Program-made: the position numbers and the translations under genes
Shown: positions 62,785 to 64,000 of the stretch, in pieces
Layout of the letters: the number at the start of each line of letters is the position of its first letter
Numbering within the stretch: the first letter of the stretch is position 1
Assembly: GCA_016708765.1 (NCBI GenBank)
Contig: JADJFD010000002.1
Location: forward strand, 810,959 to 874,958
Length of the DNA stretch: 64,000 nucleotides
Source: Chitinophagaceae bacterium
GTDB taxonomy: Bacteria; Bacteroidota; Bacteroidia; Chitinophagales; Chitinophagaceae
Direction: 5' to 3'
The notes under the pieces: model-generated
What the model saw: the letters and a program-made list of their open reading frames with translations, nothing else
Told to the model about the DNA's origin: nothing
Databases searched by the model: none

Positions 62785-63747
62785 ATGTCTGATTCTATTA
62801 AACAAGTGGCACTCAGAACCGTCGAGTTAGAAGCAAAGTCTGTTACAGGACTAACTGCTTTTATTGATGATGATTTTGAAAAAGCCGTAAATACCATTGC
62901 CAATAGTAAAGGTCGATTGGTGGTTAGCGGTATTGGAAAGAGTGCAGTAATTGCTCAAAAGATTGTGGCTACACTGAACTCAACCGGAACTCCTTCTATT
63001 TTTATGCATGCGGCAGATGCCATTCATGGTGATTTAGGCATGGTGCTGAAAGATGACATTGTTTTAATTATTAGCAAAAGCGGTGAAAGCCCGGAGATAA
63101 AGGCATTAGTTCCACTCGTTAGAAATTTTGGTAACATAATAATCGGAATGGTTGGAAGTCTTCAATCATATCTGGCGAAGAATTCAACAATTATTTTAAA
63201 TACTACTGTAGAACAGGAGGCCTGCCCGAATAACCTGGCGCCAACAACGAGTACAACTGCACAATTGGTAATGGGTGATGCGCTGGCCGTTTGCCTGATG
63301 GAATTAAAAGGATTTCAAAGCGATGATTTTGCAAAATTTCATCCCGGAGGATTGTTAGGTAAGAAATTGTACCTGAAAGTGGCTGATCTGATAAACAACA
63401 ACGAAAAGCCAAAAGTGTTACCAACACAATCATTAAAGGAAGTGATTGTAGAGATGACACAAAAAAGATTAGGAATTACTGCGGTGGTTGATACGGGTAA
63501 TAAATTAATAGGAATAATTACCGATGGCGATTTACGAAGAATGCTGGAAAAAAATACAGCGATTGATTCAATAAAGGCTGGCGATATAATGACTGCGAAT
63601 CCGAAGACGATAGAACCGGATAAGTTGGCAGTTGATGCATTGAATCTGCTTCGCAAAAATGAAATAACACAATTGGCTGTAACAGCAAATGGAAATTATG
63701 AAGGTATTTTGCATTTACATGATTTAATAAGAGAAGGATTAATATAA
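62785..63747 (+). CDS. kdsD: Arabinose-5-phosphate isomerase (KpsF/GutQ family)
   Basis: A 320-residue protein with an N-terminal SIS sugar-isomerase domain (GRLVVSGIGKSAVIAQKIVATLNSTGTPS, IISKSGESPEIKALVPL, FAKFHPGGLLGKKL) and two C-terminal CBS domains (about 205-320). It converts ribulose 5-phosphate to arabinose 5-phosphate, the first committed step to KDO, fitting kdsB and kdnB elsewhere in the window. It is followed by manC. Confidence 0.95.
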   Translation: MSDSIKQVALRTVELEAKSVTGLTAFIDDDFEKAVNTIANSKGRLVVSGIGKSAVIAQKIVATLNSTGTPSIFMHAADAIHGDLGMVLKDDIVLIISKSGESPEIKALVPLVRNFGNIIIGMVGSLQSYLAKNSTIILNTTVEQEACPNNLAPTTSTTAQLVMGDALAVCLMELKGFQSDDFAKFHPGGLLGKKLYLKVADLINNNEKPKVLPTQSLKEVIVEMTQKRLGITAVVDTGNKLIGIITDGDLRRMLEKNTAIDSIKAGDIMTANPKTIEPDKLAVDALNLLRKNEITQLAVTANGNYEGILHLHDLIREGLI

Positions 63748-63800
63748 TTTTTAAATTCTTCGCAAACGAAAACGACTTTTTTAATATTAGTAAAATAAAG

Positions 63801-63814
63801 TCCCCTTCAGGGGA
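63801..63814. other. Short C/G-run hairpin before manC
   Basis: TCCCC (63801-63805) and GGGGA (63810-63814) flank TTCA; another AGGGG occurs at 63818-63822, directly before the manC ATG. It could be a small dispersed repeat or affect manC translation. Confidence 0.4.
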
Positions 63815-63823
63815 TTTAGGGGT

Positions 63824-64000
63824 ATGAATAAACATCACTACGTAGCAATAATGGCCGGAGGAATTGGCAGCCGTTTCTGGCCGATGAGCAGAACTGACCT
63901 TCCTAAACAATTTTTGGATATACTCGGCACAGGAAAAACACTGATTCAACAAACCTTTGAGCGATACAGTAAATTAGTTCCGGCTGAAAATATTTACATC
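63824..64000 (+). CDS. manC: Mannose-1-phosphate guanylyltransferase, partial
   Basis: The first 59 residues are seen before the window ends. The nucleotide loop AIMAGGIGSRFWPMSRTDLPKQFLDILG is characteristic of GDP-mannose pyrophosphorylase. It supplies GDP-mannose for surface polysaccharide. The C-terminus, and whether a phosphomannose isomerase domain is fused, cannot be seen. Confidence 0.92.
   Translation, partial: MNKHHYVAIMAGGIGSRFWPMSRTDLPKQFLDILGTGKTLIQQTFERYSKLVPAENIYI

Noticed and set aside
1..64000. CRISPR arrays, restriction-modification, phage or toxin-antitoxin loci
   Set aside because: I saw no regularly spaced repeats, Cas, methyltransferase-endonuclease pairs, phage structural genes or recognisable toxin-antitoxin pairs. 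The HNH-like gene alone is not enough.

Overview
The window is a 64 kb AT-rich chromosomal segment that reads as Bacteroidota, most likely family Chitinophagaceae. This rests on family content (GxxExxY, IPExxxVDY and DUF2480 proteins, an S46 dipeptidyl-peptidase, KdnB, CtlX, PIF1-type helicase with HRDC and HTH tail), the lack of clear Shine-Dalgarno sequences, and several TAnnTTTG-type -7 promoter boxes. The assignment is inference; no rRNA is present.

Layout. 1-10.4 kb: partial recX, an HtrA-like protease with a zinc ribbon, dnaN, several envelope proteins, a frameshifted sterol-desaturase-like gene, kdsB and kdnB. 10.7-15.3 kb: an accessory island with integron-cassette geometry. Small promoter-poor genes are separated by two homologous 202-nt hairpin repeats whose 9-nt end motifs complement the start of their own cassette; an IS3-family element sits inside the second repeat. 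15.3-22.8 kb: TlpA-like lipoprotein, corA, DUF2480, ppiD-like foldase, S46 peptidase. 22.8-23.4 kb: a gene-free AT-rich region with DnaA-box-like sites between divergent gene blocks. 23.4-30.8 kb: nadA, rho, mnmH, a secreted unknown protein, selD and a UDG-like protein. 30.9-45 kb: housekeeping and envelope genes including ctlX, pterin dehydratase, M28 and M20 peptidases, feoB, chrA, nadD, feoA, ybeY and mnmG. 45-53 kb: a locus holding two versions of an ATP-grasp ligase plus SET methyltransferase pair, one fused and one split into a two-gene operon, with secreted small proteins and a LytTR regulator between them. 53-64 kb: helicase, ssb, psuK-psuG, tRNA-Phe, recQ, kdsD and the start of manC.

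Pathways that recur: KDO / 8-amino-KDO lipopolysaccharide sugar synthesis (kdsB, kdnB, kdsD), 2-selenouridine tRNA modification (mnmH, selD), NAD synthesis (nadA, nadD), ferrous iron uptake (feoA, feoB), and pseudouridine breakdown (psuK, psuG).

A striking property is that at least eight genes (sterol desaturase, IS orfA and orfB, nadA, rho, an outer-membrane protein, the helicase, psuG) are broken by what looks like single-base loss, nearly always in an A/T run. The reading frame is otherwise perfectly conserved on both sides. This points to homopolymer undercalls in the assembly more than to gene decay, although rho also carries an in-frame TAA that an indel does not explain. Three GxxExxY genes, each bordered by short matched repeats, suggest a dispersed repeat-associated module.
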